DNA of 64,000 nt. Source: Pseudomonas sp. PSE14. GTDB lineage: Bacteria > Pseudomonadota > Gammaproteobacteria > Pseudomonadales > Pseudomonadaceae. Under the pieces are notes generated by a model. The model was not told the DNA's origin. It did no database searches and worked only from the letters and a program-made list of their open reading frames with translations. Position numbers and translations under genes: made by a program. The DNA lies in NCBI RefSeq assembly GCF_029203285.1, contig NZ_CP115669.1, positions 4,836,001 to 4,900,000 of the forward strand. Reading direction: 5' to 3'. Positions 42,687 to 51,635 of the stretch are shown here, one piece after another. Position 1 is the stretch's first letter. The number at the start of each line of letters is the position of its first letter.

Positions 42687-43736
42687 ATGACCACGCTTTT
42701 CGACCCTATCGTCATCGGTGACCTGGAACTGCCCAACCGCATCGTCATGGCCCCGCTGACCCGCTGCCGCGCCGACGAAGGCCGCGTGCCCAACGCGCTG
42801 ATGGCCGAGTACTACACCCAGCGCGCCGACGCCGGCCTGATCCTCAGCGAGGCCACCTCGGTGACTCCGATGGGCGTGGGCTATCCCGACACTCCCGGCA
42901 TCTGGTCGGACGACCAGGTGCGTGGCTGGAGCAACATCACCAAGGCCGTACACGCCAATGGCGGGCGCATCATGCTGCAGCTGTGGCACGTGGGCCGCAT
43001 CTCCGACCCGCTGTACCTGAACGGTGAAACCCCGGTGGCGCCGAGTGCGCTCAAGCCGGCCGGCCACGTCAGCCTGGTGCGCCCGCTCAAGGAATTCGTC
43101 ACCCCGCGCGCCCTGGAAACCGAAGAGATCGCCGATATCGTCGAGGCCTACCGCATCGGTGCCGAGAACGCCAAGGCCGCCGGTTTCGATGGCGTGGAAA
43201 TCCACGGCGCCAATGGCTACCTGCTCGACCAGTTCCTGCAGAGCAGCACCAACCAGCGCACCGACCAGTACGGCGGCTCCATCGAGAATCGCGCGCGCCT
43301 GCTGCTGGAAGTCACCGACGCCGCCATCGAGGTATGGGGCGCCGGCCGCGTCGGCGTGCACCTGTCACCGCGCATGGACATCCACGACATGGGCGACGCC
43401 GACCCGCTGGGCACCTTCGGCTACGTGGCCCGCGAGCTGGGCAAGCGGGGCGTGGCGTTCATCTGCACCCGCGAGAAGGCCGCCGAGGACAGCATCGGCC
43501 CGAAGCTGAAGGAAATCTTCGGCGGCGTGTACATCGCCAACGAACGCTTCACCAAGGAAACCGCCACCCAGTGGCTGGAGAGCGGCAAGGCTGACGCGGT
43601 TGCCTTCGGCGTACCCTTCATCGCCAACCCGGACCTGGTGACCCGTCTGCAGAAAGACGCCGCCTGGAACGAGCCGCACCCGGAAACTTTCTACGCCAAG
43701 GGCCCGGTCGGCTATCTGGATTACCCGCGCCTGTAA
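42687..43736 (+). CDS. xenB: xenobiotic (ene) reductase XenB
   Basis: XenB is an Old Yellow Enzyme-family FMN reductase that uses NADPH to reduce nitro-esters, nitro-aromatics and unsaturated carbonyl compounds. The 349-residue barrel has NRIVMAPLTRCRAD (FMN binding), QLWHVGRISDP, and EIHGANGYLLDQFLQ, where the His/Asn pair binds the substrate carbonyl. The TNQRTDQYGGSIENR stretch is also typical. The ATG has GGAGT upstream. The gene ends with a strong terminator and closes the arsR-MFS-xenB operon. Confidence 0.93.
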   Translation: MTTLFDPIVIGDLELPNRIVMAPLTRCRADEGRVPNALMAEYYTQRADAGLILSEATSVTPMGVGYPDTPGIWSDDQVRGWSNITKAVHANGGRIMLQLWHVGRISDPLYLNGETPVAPSALKPAGHVSLVRPLKEFVTPRALETEEIADIVEAYRIGAENAKAAGFDGVEIHGANGYLLDQFLQSSTNQRTDQYGGSIENRARLLLEVTDAAIEVWGAGRVGVHLSPRMDIHDMGDADPLGTFGYVARELGKRGVAFICTREKAAEDSIGPKLKEIFGGVYIANERFTKETATQWLESGKADAVAFGVPFIANPDLVTRLQKDAAWNEPHPETFYAKGPVGYLDYPRL

Positions 43737-43756
43737 CGGCGGGCTCCAGCGCCAGT

Positions 43757-43790
43757 AAAAAGGGCGCCTTCGATTGAAGGCGCCCTTTTT
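43757..43790 (+). terminator. Rho-independent terminator of xenB
   Basis: Perfect 15-bp stem (43757-43771 with 43776-43790) around a GATT loop with A and T runs on either side; it can work in both directions. Confidence 0.93.
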
Positions 43791-43820
43791 CTTTCCGCGA
43801 GCCAAAAGGCGGGCATGACC

Positions 43821-43893
43821 TGTAGGAGCGAGCTTGCTCGCGAACACCCCCTACCCCGGTGCCGAGAGGTTCGCGAGCAAGCTCGCTCCTACA
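43821..43893. repeat. REP doublet (inverted pair)
   Basis: Two GTAGGAGCGAGC palindromes in inverted orientation (43821-43845 and 43869-43893) separated by 23 bases, between the xenB terminator and the end of feoC. Confidence 0.9.
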
Positions 43894-43936
43894 AAAGCGC
43901 GTCAGGTTCTGTGTCGGAGCTCGTCGCAGGATGGGA

Positions 43937-44206
43937 TCACGAAGTCATCCAGCGTAAAGGGGCTGCAGCGTTGTGGCTGGCCAACCGATACTCCGTCGTC
44001 GCGCACCGCGCCGCCTCCGCGCAACCCTTGCAGCTCCCGCAGGCCGCCGACTCCGGCGCAACTTTTTCCACCACGCCCATCGCCAGCAGCCGCTCCAGCA
44101 GCGCTTCGAGCAGGGCCTTCGAGGCCCCGAGGCGCTGGGCCAGGGCCGGCGCATCCGCCTCGCCCATCTCACCCAGCAGGTTACGCACCGCGATTGCCGT
44201 GGCCAT
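43937..44206 (-). CDS. feoC: FeoC-like winged-helix protein with a Cys cluster
   Basis: An 89-residue small protein after feoB. The first half (VRNLLGEMGEADAPALAQRL followed by ALLEALLERLLAMGVVEKV) is the winged helix of FeoC, and Cys56, Cys59, Cys62 and Cys68 (CGSCKGCAEAARC) could bind an iron-sulfur cluster. FeoC is thought to regulate or stabilise FeoB in some bacteria. The ATG at 44206 shares a base with the feoB stop codon (TGATG). Confidence 0.85.
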   Translation of the reverse strand: MATAIAVRNLLGEMGEADAPALAQRLGASKALLEALLERLLAMGVVEKVAPESAACGSCKGCAEAARCATTEYRLASHNAAAPLRWMTS

Positions 44207-46500
44207 CAGTGGCAGCTCCCCGCCGGTGCAGCGTGCAATTCGCGCTCGCCGTCCAGCTCCAGGCCGCGCCGACCGACCCAGCGCAGGATCAGGAACAGCA
44301 CCAGGTTGAACACCAGCACCACGCCGATCGTCACGGCGCTGTACTGCGGATGCTCGGCGAAGCTGAATACCTGATAGCAGAGGGTTGCCAGCGAATACGC
44401 GACGTTCAGCCCCCAGAGCACAGCGAAGGTCATCCAGCCGCGGCCGCTTTCGCGGGTCAGCGCGCCAAGGGTCGCCACGCAGGGCACGTAGAGCAGCACG
44501 AACACCAGGTAGCTGTAGGCGGCCAGCGGGCTGCCGAACTTGGCGGCGAAGGTGCCCATGGAGCCCTCCTCCATCTCGCCGTCGGCCATGCTCGCGGCCA
44601 CCGGGTTGGCCAGCACGCTGAGGCTGAAGGCATCGCGCAGGCCATCCAGCGTATCCGCGCCGGCCTGTTTCAGTTGGCCCCAGAGATCGTACGCATCGGC
44701 ATCGAAGGCCTCGCCCTGGATGTGTTCGGCGGTGTACAGGGTGTTCAGCGTGCCGACCACCACTTCCTTGGCCAGCGCGCCGGTCACCAGGCCGACAGTG
44801 GCCTGCCAGTTGTCCTCGTGCACGCCCATGGGTTTGAGCAGCGGCGTGACCTGGTGGCTGAGGCTGGAGAGCGCCGAGTCGGCGATGTCGCCCTGCACCG
44901 GGCGGCCGTCGAGGGTGACGCTGTTGAGCCCGCCGATCACCAGGCTGACCAGGATGATCACGGTGCCGGCACGGATCACGAAGGCGCGCAGGCGCATCCA
45001 GGTCTGCAGCAGCAGGCTGCGCAGGTGCGGCACGTGGTACAGCGGCAGTTCCATGACGAAGGGCGAGGCTTCGCCGCGCATCAGCGTGTGCTTGAGCAGC
45101 AGGCCGGTGAGTACCGCCACGACGATGCCCAGCAGATACAGCGAGAAGATCGCCAGCGCGCCGTTCTGGCCGAAGAAGGCCGCGGCGAACACGGCGAAGA
45201 TCGCCAGCCGCGCACCGCAGGACATGAACGGGGCCATCATCGAGGTCATCAGGCGCTCGCGCGGGTTGTCCAGGGTGCGGGTGCCCATGATCGACGGCAC
45301 ATTGCAGCCGAAGCCGACAATCAGCGGCACGAAGGATTTGCCCGGCAGGCCGAGGGCCTGCATCAGGCGGTCCATGACAAAGGCCGCGCGGGCCATGTAG
45401 CCGGAGTCTTCGAGCAGGGCGAGGAACAGGTACATCAGGCCGATCTGCGGGATCAGCGGCAGCACCGCGTTGATGCCGCCGCCCAGCCCCTGGGCCAGCA
45501 GCGCGGTGAGCCAGTCCGGCGCGCCGCTGCGGGCGCCCAGCCACTGGATGCCATCGATGAACAGCGCCGAGGAGCCCTGGTCGAAGATCGGCTGCAGCGC
45601 ACCGCCCAGGGTAATGGCGAAGAAGAACATCAGGTACATCACGAACAGGAACACCGGGATGCCCAGCCAGCGGTTCAGCGCGACGCGGTCCAGCGCCTGG
45701 GTCAGGCGATGTGGGGCGGCCTGTCGATGGTTGCTGGCACGCTCGCAGAGTTCGCCGATCAGCCGGTAGCGTGCATCCACCAGCAGCAGTTCCGGGTCTT
45801 CGCCGCAGGCGCAGCGGATTGCGTCACGCGCGGCCAACAGGCTCGCCGGGTCGAGCTTGAGCTGGCGGGCGCTGTGCAGGTCGCCCTCCAGCGCCAGCAG
45901 TGCCATCCAGGCCAGCGTTGGCGGCGCATCGGCGGGCAGCAGTTGGGTGACGGCGTTGCGCAGCGCGGCGGGATACGGCACCTGCAGCGGTGGCTGCGCA
46001 GTCACGGCATCGATAGCCTGCTTGAGCTCGTCAATGCCTTCGCCACGGGTCGAGACCAGTGGCACCACTGGGCAACCCAGCTCCCGCGCAAGTGCCTCGC
46101 GGTCGATGTTCAGGCCCTGGCTGCGGGCGATGTCGAGCATGTTCAACGCGACCACGCAGGGCAGTCCCATCTCGCGCAGCTGCACGGTGAGGTAAAGGTT
46201 GCGTTCCAGGTTGGTGGCGTCCACCACGTTGACCAGCACGTCCACCTCGCCATCGACGATGCAGCGCCGGGCGATCTGCTCGTCCAGCGAGGCTTGGGTG
46301 GACAGCGTGGTCAGCGAGTAGGTGCCGGGCAGGTCTACCAGGCGCACGTTGTGCCGCACGGTGCGGAAGCTGCCCTCCTTGCGTTCCACGGTGACGCCGG
46401 CCCAGTTGCCGACCCGCTGGCGGGTGCCGGTGAGCTGGTTGAACAGGGTGGTCTTGCCCGCATTGGGGTTGCCGATCAGGCCGATGCGCAGTTCATCCAT
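44206..46500 (-). CDS. feoB: ferrous iron transporter FeoB
   Basis: FeoB imports Fe2+ across the inner membrane. The 764-residue protein has an N-terminal GTPase domain (G1 GNPNAGKT near residues 10-17, G3 DLPG, G4 NMLD), a helical GDI-like linker, and a C-terminal membrane domain with Gate regions, including the PLIVGFGCNVPSIMGTRT segment with the conserved Cys and the second CGARLAIFAVFAAAF segment. Length is normal. FeoA lies immediately upstream, six bases away, and FeoC overlaps its stop. Confidence 0.95.
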   Translation of the reverse strand: MDELRIGLIGNPNAGKTTLFNQLTGTRQRVGNWAGVTVERKEGSFRTVRHNVRLVDLPGTYSLTTLSTQASLDEQIARRCIVDGEVDVLVNVVDATNLERNLYLTVQLREMGLPCVVALNMLDIARSQGLNIDREALARELGCPVVPLVSTRGEGIDELKQAIDAVTAQPPLQVPYPAALRNAVTQLLPADAPPTLAWMALLALEGDLHSARQLKLDPASLLAARDAIRCACGEDPELLLVDARYRLIGELCERASNHRQAAPHRLTQALDRVALNRWLGIPVFLFVMYLMFFFAITLGGALQPIFDQGSSALFIDGIQWLGARSGAPDWLTALLAQGLGGGINAVLPLIPQIGLMYLFLALLEDSGYMARAAFVMDRLMQALGLPGKSFVPLIVGFGCNVPSIMGTRTLDNPRERLMTSMMAPFMSCGARLAIFAVFAAAFFGQNGALAIFSLYLLGIVVAVLTGLLLKHTLMRGEASPFVMELPLYHVPHLRSLLLQTWMRLRAFVIRAGTVIILVSLVIGGLNSVTLDGRPVQGDIADSALSSLSHQVTPLLKPMGVHEDNWQATVGLVTGALAKEVVVGTLNTLYTAEHIQGEAFDADAYDLWGQLKQAGADTLDGLRDAFSLSVLANPVAASMADGEMEEGSMGTFAAKFGSPLAAYSYLVFVLLYVPCVATLGALTRESGRGWMTFAVLWGLNVAYSLATLCYQVFSFAEHPQYSAVTIGVVLVFNLVLFLILRWVGRRGLELDGERELHAAPAGSCH

Positions 46501-46506
46501 GGGGGC

Positions 46507-46734
46507 TCAATCCTGCGGGGCGAGGTCGAGAAAGGCCAGGTCGCGGCGGCGCAGCACCAGGCTGCACTGGCGGGTATCCACCTGCACCGGATCGCCCAGC
46601 GGCGCCACGCGGCGCACGTGCAGCTCGGCGCCCGGCAACAGCCCCATGGCGAACAGACGCTGGCGGAAAGCCGCGCCGATTCCGGGACGGTATCCCGTGA
46701 TGCGGTAGCGGCGATGCGCTTGAACAGGTTGCAT
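46507..46734 (-). CDS. feoA: FeoA, SH3-like partner of FeoB
   Basis: A 75-residue FeoA protein with the small SH3-like beta barrel (ITGYRPGIGAAFRQRLFAMG followed by ELHVRRVAPLGDPVQV). FeoA is thought to interact with FeoB and modulate iron uptake. The ATG at 46734 has GGAGG six bases upstream. It heads the feoABC operon, with a Fur-box-like site 38-56 bases upstream of the start. Confidence 0.92.
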   Translation of the reverse strand: MQPVQAHRRYRITGYRPGIGAAFRQRLFAMGLLPGAELHVRRVAPLGDPVQVDTRQCSLVLRRRDLAFLDLAPQD

Positions 46735-46771
46735 GGGATGCCTCCGGGCAAAAGTGCCTGACAGGAAGAAT

Positions 46772-46790
46772 CGGAATGACTCTCATTTGC
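46772..46790 (-). promoter_or_regulatory. Fur-box-like site upstream of feoABC
   Basis: On the minus strand the 19-base stretch reads GCAAATGAGAGTCATTCCG and matches the Fur consensus GATAATGATAATCATTATC at 12 of 19 positions, including the central AATGA/TCATT arms. The position suits iron repression of feoABC. Confidence 0.6.
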
Positions 46791-46873
46791 CAGGCATTAT
46801 TCGCCTCGTCCCCCTGTCGAAAACTGATCTGCGGCAAGACTTGCGGTCAGTACCCACAAGGAGGGATCGCACA

Positions 46874-46906
46874 AACGAAAAGCCCCCGCTCCGTAGGAGC
46901 GAGGGC
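46874..46906 (-). terminator. Rho-independent terminator of the coiled-coil membrane gene
   Basis: On the minus strand GCCC-T-CGCTCC (46906-46896) pairs with GGAGCG-G-GGGC (46892-46882) around a short TAC loop, then TTTTCGTTT follows. It lies 27 bases after the stop codon at 46933. Confidence 0.75.
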
Positions 46907-46932
46907 CTGTGCGGTTGCGCGAGCGCCGAAGG

Positions 46933-47772
46933 TCAGCGCGTGCTGAGCTGCTGCTGGAGGTTCTGCACCTGCTGCTGCAGGGTGTTGATGTTGCGCATCA
47001 CCTGGATGCGGAAGACATCGAACTCCTTGGTGTCGTTGCTGGCCTGGCCCTGGCGGCCATCGACCTCGGAACGCAGCACCAGCAGGTCGTCCTGGATGCT
47101 CTTGATCGCCTGGCTCTGGTTGCCTTGCTTCTTCAGGTTGGCGATCTCGGTGTTGAGCCCCTGGATCTGCTGGCTGGCCGCGGCAAGGTCGGCCTGTACG
47201 CTCTTGTACTTGGCCTGCTCGTCGGAGAGCGCCTTGAGCTTGCTGTCGAGCTGGGCGATCAGTTGCGCGGCGCTGTCCTGCTGGGCCTTGAAGTCAGCAT
47301 TGAGCTGCGCCAGGCGCTTGCCCTGGGCGCCGTCGAACTCCGACAGCGAGGCCTGCTGCGCCTTGGCCTGCTCGGCCAGGCGGCCTTGCAGTTGCTTGAC
47401 CTGCAGCTTCAGCGCCTCGCGGTCGCTGGTGCCGTTGGACTCATTGGCGACGAACTTGCCGCGGATGTCATCCAGGCGACCGGCGGCCTCTTCGCTGATC
47501 TTGGCGAAGCTCTCCTGCGTTGCGATCAGTTGCTGCTCCATCAGCAGCAGCTGTTGGTGGCTCCACCAGGCCACGCCGCCCAGGGCGATGGCCATGGCGG
47601 CGACCAGCGCCCACAGTGCCCCGGTGCTGCCGCCGCGCTTCGCCGGCTGGGGCAGCGGACGACCGTTGGGCTCGAACACACGGCGCGGGTGATGACCGAA
47701 CTCGTCGCGGTCGGAGGCGTCGGTGGAGAGACTGGGCACATCATCGAATTCGTCGAACTGGTCGTTACGCAT
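46933..47772 (-). CDS. single-pass membrane protein with long coiled coil
   Basis: A 279-residue protein: an acidic, Ser-rich cytosolic N-terminus (residues 1-48), one membrane helix (about 49-70, ALWALVAAMAIALGGVAWW), then about 200 residues of heptad-like coiled coil rich in Gln, Ala, Leu and Lys, ending in QQQLSTR. No enzymatic domain is seen. Similar proteins serve as envelope scaffolds or division-associated factors, but I do not recognise a family with known function. It is the counterpart of PA4360 by position. Confidence 0.75.
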   Translation of the reverse strand: MRNDQFDEFDDVPSLSTDASDRDEFGHHPRRVFEPNGRPLPQPAKRGGSTGALWALVAAMAIALGGVAWWSHQQLLLMEQQLIATQESFAKISEEAAGRLDDIRGKFVANESNGTSDREALKLQVKQLQGRLAEQAKAQQASLSEFDGAQGKRLAQLNADFKAQQDSAAQLIAQLDSKLKALSDEQAKYKSVQADLAAASQQIQGLNTEIANLKKQGNQSQAIKSIQDDLLVLRSEVDGRQGQASNDTKEFDVFRIQVMRNINTLQQQVQNLQQQLSTR

Positions 47773-48022
47773 GGAGTGAACCTGTGGGGATAAAGCGGCG
47801 TGTTGCCTGCGCAACGCGCAGTATATCCGTTCAGGCACAGGCATGAGCAGCGTGCCATCACGGAGCGCGACGCACCGGGTCGGCGCACAGAAGACCCCGC
47901 AATGGGCGGTGCAGTTCCCCCGCGGCCCAGCGTTATTGGCCTTGCGACAGCGTGGCATGGCGCTTGCTCCCGCCCCAGACACTGGGCGCCGTCCGGGTGC
48001 CTTTCATGGGGGAGGACGTCGG

Positions 48023-48313
48023 GTGATCGAATTCAACAAGGCCATCCTGGACTGCATGCGCGAACTGCGCCGCCGGCTGCGCGCCGAACAGGGGTTGGAT
48101 ATCCACTTCCAGCAGAGCGACGCCATCGGTCGGATGCTGCACGCCTGCGCCGGCTCCGACCGGGAAGAAACCCGCCTGTTGGGCCTGCGGCTCGGCGAAC
48201 TGAGCGGCGTGACGCTACCCCGCGTAGTGCAGGAGCCGAGCTTCCGGCCGACGCAGGCCGGTGAGCGCCAGTATTCAGGTCCGTTGCGGGGCGGTGCTCG
48301 TGTACCGCGCTAG
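48023..48313 (+). CDS. hypothetical protein (96 aa)
   Basis: A 96-residue protein with a GTG start at 48023, where GGGGGAGG lies upstream at suitable spacing. The N-terminal half reads IEFNKAILDCMRELRRRLRAEQ and is probably helical; the C-terminal part is rich in Arg, Gly and Pro. No domain is recognised. It is divergent from the coiled-coil membrane protein gene and followed by a REP doublet and the convergent epimerase gene. The longer frame from 47843 has no ribosome site. Confidence 0.55.
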   Translation: MIEFNKAILDCMRELRRRLRAEQGLDIHFQQSDAIGRMLHACAGSDREETRLLGLRLGELSGVTLPRVVQEPSFRPTQAGERQYSGPLRGGARVPR

Positions 48314-48329
48314 GCGAGGAGTGCTCTCC

Positions 48330-48398
48330 TAGGAGCGGAGCTTCTCCGCGAACATCGGCGCGCGCCGGGCCCATTTGCGGACAAGCTCCGCTCCTACG
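48330..48398. repeat. variant REP doublet
   Basis: TAGGAGCGGAGCTTCTCCGC (48330-48349) and an inverted TTTGCGGACAAGCTCCGCTC copy (48374 onward) form a variant of the GTAGGAGCGAGC palindromes with GGAGC/GCTCC instead of CGAGC/GCTCG arms. Confidence 0.8.
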
Positions 48399-48406
48399 AA
48401 ACGCGC

Positions 48407-49396
48407 TCAAACACCGCGCAGCTTCCACCAGTCGCAGAACTCATCCAGCGCATCCCACAGGCTGGCTTGCGGGTCATAGTCGAGGTACTGGCGGGCGCGG
48501 GAGATATCCAGGGAGAAGTCCTTGGCCAGCACCGCCATGCTGAGGCGGTTCATCGTCGGCTCGGGGCGCCCCGGCAGTACCTTGCACACGCCTTCGTTGA
48601 GCAGCGCCAGCGTATAGGCCAACGGATAAGGCACGTGCTGCGTCACCGGCGACAGCTCCAGGCGGCGCATCACGTAGTTGACCACGTCCCATAGCGGCAG
48701 CGGCTGGCCGTTGCTGATGTTGTAGGCCTGGCCGAGCGCCGCGTCGTCCGCCATCAGGCTGGCGAACAGGGCGTCGTTGAGGTTCTGCACGCTGGTGAAG
48801 TCCGCCTTGTTCAGTCCCTGGCCGATGATCCGCAGGCGCCCCTTGCGGTGCATGGCGATCAGGCGCGGGAAGATACTGGTGTCGCCAGCGCCGGTGACGA
48901 AGCGCGGACGCAGCGCCAGCACTTCGAGGCCGAACTCCTGGGCGCCGAGGGCCACCAATTCCGACTGGTACTTGGTCGAGCCGTAGTGATTGGCGAAGCG
49001 CCTGGGCACCTGCTCTTCATTGATGCCGACATGGGACTGGCCGTCGAAGTAGATCGACGGCGACGACAGGTGCACCAGACGCCGCACCTTCTGCTTCAGG
49101 CAGGCCTCGACCACCGACTCGGTCATCACCACGTTGGCCTGGTGGAAATAGTCGTGGCTGCCCCACACGCCCACCGCACCGGCGCAATGCACCACGGCAT
49201 CGACGTCGCTGCAAAGCGCACGCACCAGCGCCGGATCGGCCAGATCCCCTGCCATGAACTCAGCGCCGCGCGCCACCAATGGCTGCAACGCCTCGGCACG
49301 CCGTCCGTTCACCCGCACCGCCAACCCCTGCTCCAGGGCGAAACGGGCAAAGCGCCCGCCAATGAACCCGCTGGCTCCGGTGACCAGAATCTTCAT
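48407..49396 (-). CDS. NAD-dependent epimerase/3-beta-hydroxysteroid dehydrogenase-like oxidoreductase
   Basis: A 329-residue extended short-chain dehydrogenase. The N-terminal TGASGFIGGRF (residues 6-16) binds NAD(P), and YGSTKYQSE gives the catalytic YxxxK. Sequence character is closest to 3-beta-hydroxysteroid dehydrogenase/NAD-dependent epimerase families that act on sterols or sugar nucleotides. Substrate is unknown. The ATG at 49396 has GGAG eight bases before it and is preferred to the GTG at 49405. It diverges from the saccharopine-dehydrogenase-like gene. Confidence 0.87.
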   Translation of the reverse strand: MKILVTGASGFIGGRFARFALEQGLAVRVNGRRAEALQPLVARGAEFMAGDLADPALVRALCSDVDAVVHCAGAVGVWGSHDYFHQANVVMTESVVEACLKQKVRRLVHLSSPSIYFDGQSHVGINEEQVPRRFANHYGSTKYQSELVALGAQEFGLEVLALRPRFVTGAGDTSIFPRLIAMHRKGRLRIIGQGLNKADFTSVQNLNDALFASLMADDAALGQAYNISNGQPLPLWDVVNYVMRRLELSPVTQHVPYPLAYTLALLNEGVCKVLPGRPEPTMNRLSMAVLAKDFSLDISRARQYLDYDPQASLWDALDEFCDWWKLRGV

Positions 49397-49588
49397 GCAC
49401 GCCACTCCTGTTCTTCTAATGCGGCGACTCTAGCAGTCGCCGCACCGCACTACCCTGGCCTTGTACGCCAGAAACGAGTCCTTGCAGACCGCACGGCCGC
49501 GTCAGGGTTGCACGACTTGCGGTCGGTGACTGCCAGGGGGCGATTGGAACTACGCTCTAGGGATCGGTTTTTTCAGCGAGAGCACAGC

Positions 49589-50650
49589 ATGAGCAAGCCC
49601 CACTGGATGATCTATGGCGCCAACGGCTACACCGGCCGGCTGGTGGCCGAGCAGGCGCAACGCGAAGGCCTGACGCCGCTCCTGGGTGGACGCAACCCCG
49701 CCAGCCTGCATGCCCTGGGCAGCACGCTCGGCCTGGAATGCCGGGTCTTCGACCTGAACGACAGTGCCGCCACCCAGGCCGCACTGGCGGATGTCGCGGT
49801 GGTCGCCAACTGCGCCGGCCCCTTCTCCGCCACCGCCGCGCCAGTGATCGAGGCGTGCATCGCCAGTGGCACGCACTACGTGGACATCACCGGCGAGATT
49901 GCCGTCTTCGAGCACGCCCACGGCCTCGACGAGGTCGCCCGTGCGGCGAGCATCGCGCTCTGCCCCGGGGTGGGCTTCGACGTGATCCCCACCGACTGCG
50001 TGGCCGCCTGCCTGAAGGAGGCCATGCCGGAAGCGACTCACCTGGCCCTGGGCTTCGACAGCGGCAGCGGGCTGTCGCCGGGCACCGCCAAGACCACGGT
50101 GGAAGGCCTCAAGCTCGGCGGCAAGGTGCGCGAGGCCGGGCGCCTGCGCGACGTGCCGCTGGGCTACAAGCGCCGCGACATCGACTTCGGCCGTGGTCTC
50201 AAGCATGCCGTGACCATCCCCTGGGGCGACGTCGCGACGGCGTTCTTCTCCACCGGCATCGGCGACATCGAGGTCTATCTTCCGGTGCCGCCCGCCGCCG
50301 CCATCGGCATGCGCTTGATGGACAGCTTTCGCCCTCTGCTGGGCCGCGAGCGCGTGCAGGACTGGCTCAAGGAACAAGTGGAAAGGCGCGTCCACGGCCC
50401 CGACGAACTGGCCCGCAGCAAACTGCGCACCTGGGTCTGGGGCGAAGTACGCAATGCCCGTGGCGAGCGCCGCACCGCGCGACTGGAAACCGCCAACGGC
50501 TACGACGTGACCATTCACGGCGTGCTGTTCGCCGTCCGTCACCTGCTCGCCCAGCCCGAGTCCGCCGGCTACTTCACCCCGTCGCAGCTGTTCGGTGCGC
50601 GCTGCATCGAGCAACTGCCGGGCAGCAGCAGGATCGTCATTCGGGGCTGA
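49589..50650 (+). CDS. saccharopine dehydrogenase-like (trans-acting enoyl reductase-type) oxidoreductase
   Basis: A 353-residue protein with an N-terminal Rossmann motif MIYGANGYTGRLVAEQA and the stretches NCAGPFSATAAPVIEACIASGTHYVDITGE and ALCPGVGFDVIPTDCVA, typical of the saccharopine dehydrogenase NADP-binding domain family that includes trans-acting enoyl reductases. The true substrate is unknown. The ATG has GAGAG upstream. It overlaps the convergent argP gene by 14 bases. Confidence 0.86.
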   Translation: MSKPHWMIYGANGYTGRLVAEQAQREGLTPLLGGRNPASLHALGSTLGLECRVFDLNDSAATQAALADVAVVANCAGPFSATAAPVIEACIASGTHYVDITGEIAVFEHAHGLDEVARAASIALCPGVGFDVIPTDCVAACLKEAMPEATHLALGFDSGSGLSPGTAKTTVEGLKLGGKVREAGRLRDVPLGYKRRDIDFGRGLKHAVTIPWGDVATAFFSTGIGDIEVYLPVPPAAAIGMRLMDSFRPLLGRERVQDWLKEQVERRVHGPDELARSKLRTWVWGEVRNARGERRTARLETANGYDVTIHGVLFAVRHLLAQPESAGYFTPSQLFGARCIEQLPGSSRIVIRG

Positions 50651-51536
50651 TCGGCACCAGCAGCCCCGGCGCCTTCGCCAGCAGGTGCCGGGTCAGGGCG
50701 GCGAGCAGTTCGCCGCCGTTGCGCCAGTGGTGCCAGTAGAGCGGCACGTCGATCACCCGGCCCGGCAGCATGTCCACCAGCTCACCGCGTTCCAGTTCGC
50801 CCATTACCTGCTGTTCTGGCACCAGGCCCCACCCCAGGCCGCCGCTGGTCATGCGCACGAAGCCTTCCGACGAGGGGCACAGGTGATAGCTGAAGTGGCC
50901 GTCGACACCCAGGGCCTGCAGGTAACGGTGCTGCAACTGGTCGTCCGGGCCATAGACGATGGCCGGAGCACGCACCAGGCCCGCCGGTGTCACGCCCTTT
51001 GGGAAGTGCCGGGCGACGAACTCGGGGCTGGCGAGGCCGCGATAACGCATCGCCCCCAGCACTTCGCTGCGCCCTCCGGCCACCGGGCGCGGGCTGGCGC
51101 AGACGCACCCGGCCACCTCGCCGGCGCGCATGCGCTTGAGGCCGACCTCCTGGTCCTCCACCACCAGGTCCAGCAGCACATGACGCTCGCTGCAGAAGTC
51201 ACCCACCGCCTTCGCCCACCAGGTCGCCAGGCTGTCGGCATTCAACGCCAGGCGCAGGCGCTCAGGCGCCGCGCCGTCGTCCAGCGCCGGCACCCACTGC
51301 TGCAGGTCCCCCTCCAGCAAACGCACCTGCTGTACATGGTTGAGCAGACGCCGGCCCAGGTCGGTCGGCTGTGGCCGCGCCGCCCGCACCAGCACCGGCT
51401 GGCCGACCCGCGCTTCGAGCAGCTTGATGCGCTGGGAGATTGCCGACTGCGACAGCCCCAGTACCTGGGCGCCGCGCTCGAAGCCGCCCTGCTCCACCAC
51501 GGCGGCCAGGGCGGCGAGCAGCTTGTAGTCGAACAC
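50637..51536 (-). CDS. argP: LysR-type regulator ArgP (IciA)
   Basis: ArgP senses arginine and lysine and activates the exporter gene argO; it was first described as IciA. The 299-residue protein starts at a GTG (51536) with GGAAAT upstream, giving the family N-terminus FDYKLLAALAAVVEQGGFERGAQVLGLSQSAISQRIK (winged helix-turn-helix), followed by an effector-binding domain. The divergent genes encode an ACT-domain protein and ArgO, so regulation of those genes is likely. Confidence 0.9.
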   Translation of the reverse strand: MFDYKLLAALAAVVEQGGFERGAQVLGLSQSAISQRIKLLEARVGQPVLVRAARPQPTDLGRRLLNHVQQVRLLEGDLQQWVPALDDGAAPERLRLALNADSLATWWAKAVGDFCSERHVLLDLVVEDQEVGLKRMRAGEVAGCVCASPRPVAGGRSEVLGAMRYRGLASPEFVARHFPKGVTPAGLVRAPAIVYGPDDQLQHRYLQALGVDGHFSYHLCPSSEGFVRMTSGGLGWGLVPEQQVMGELERGELVDMLPGRVIDVPLYWHHWRNGGELLAALTRHLLAKAPGLLVPISPE

Positions 51537-51635
51537 GATCAGATTTCCTAATGAGATATCAGCAACATTGGTTTTTCTTATACAACCGAACACCCGACAA
51601 TCGCCAGCAATCCCCCTTCTTCGATGGACGTTCCC

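Noticed and set aside
43834..46761. Long plus-strand open frame of 975 codons
   Set aside because: It is the antisense of feoABC; it lacks a ribosome site, domains and normal composition, and arises from high GC codon bias.
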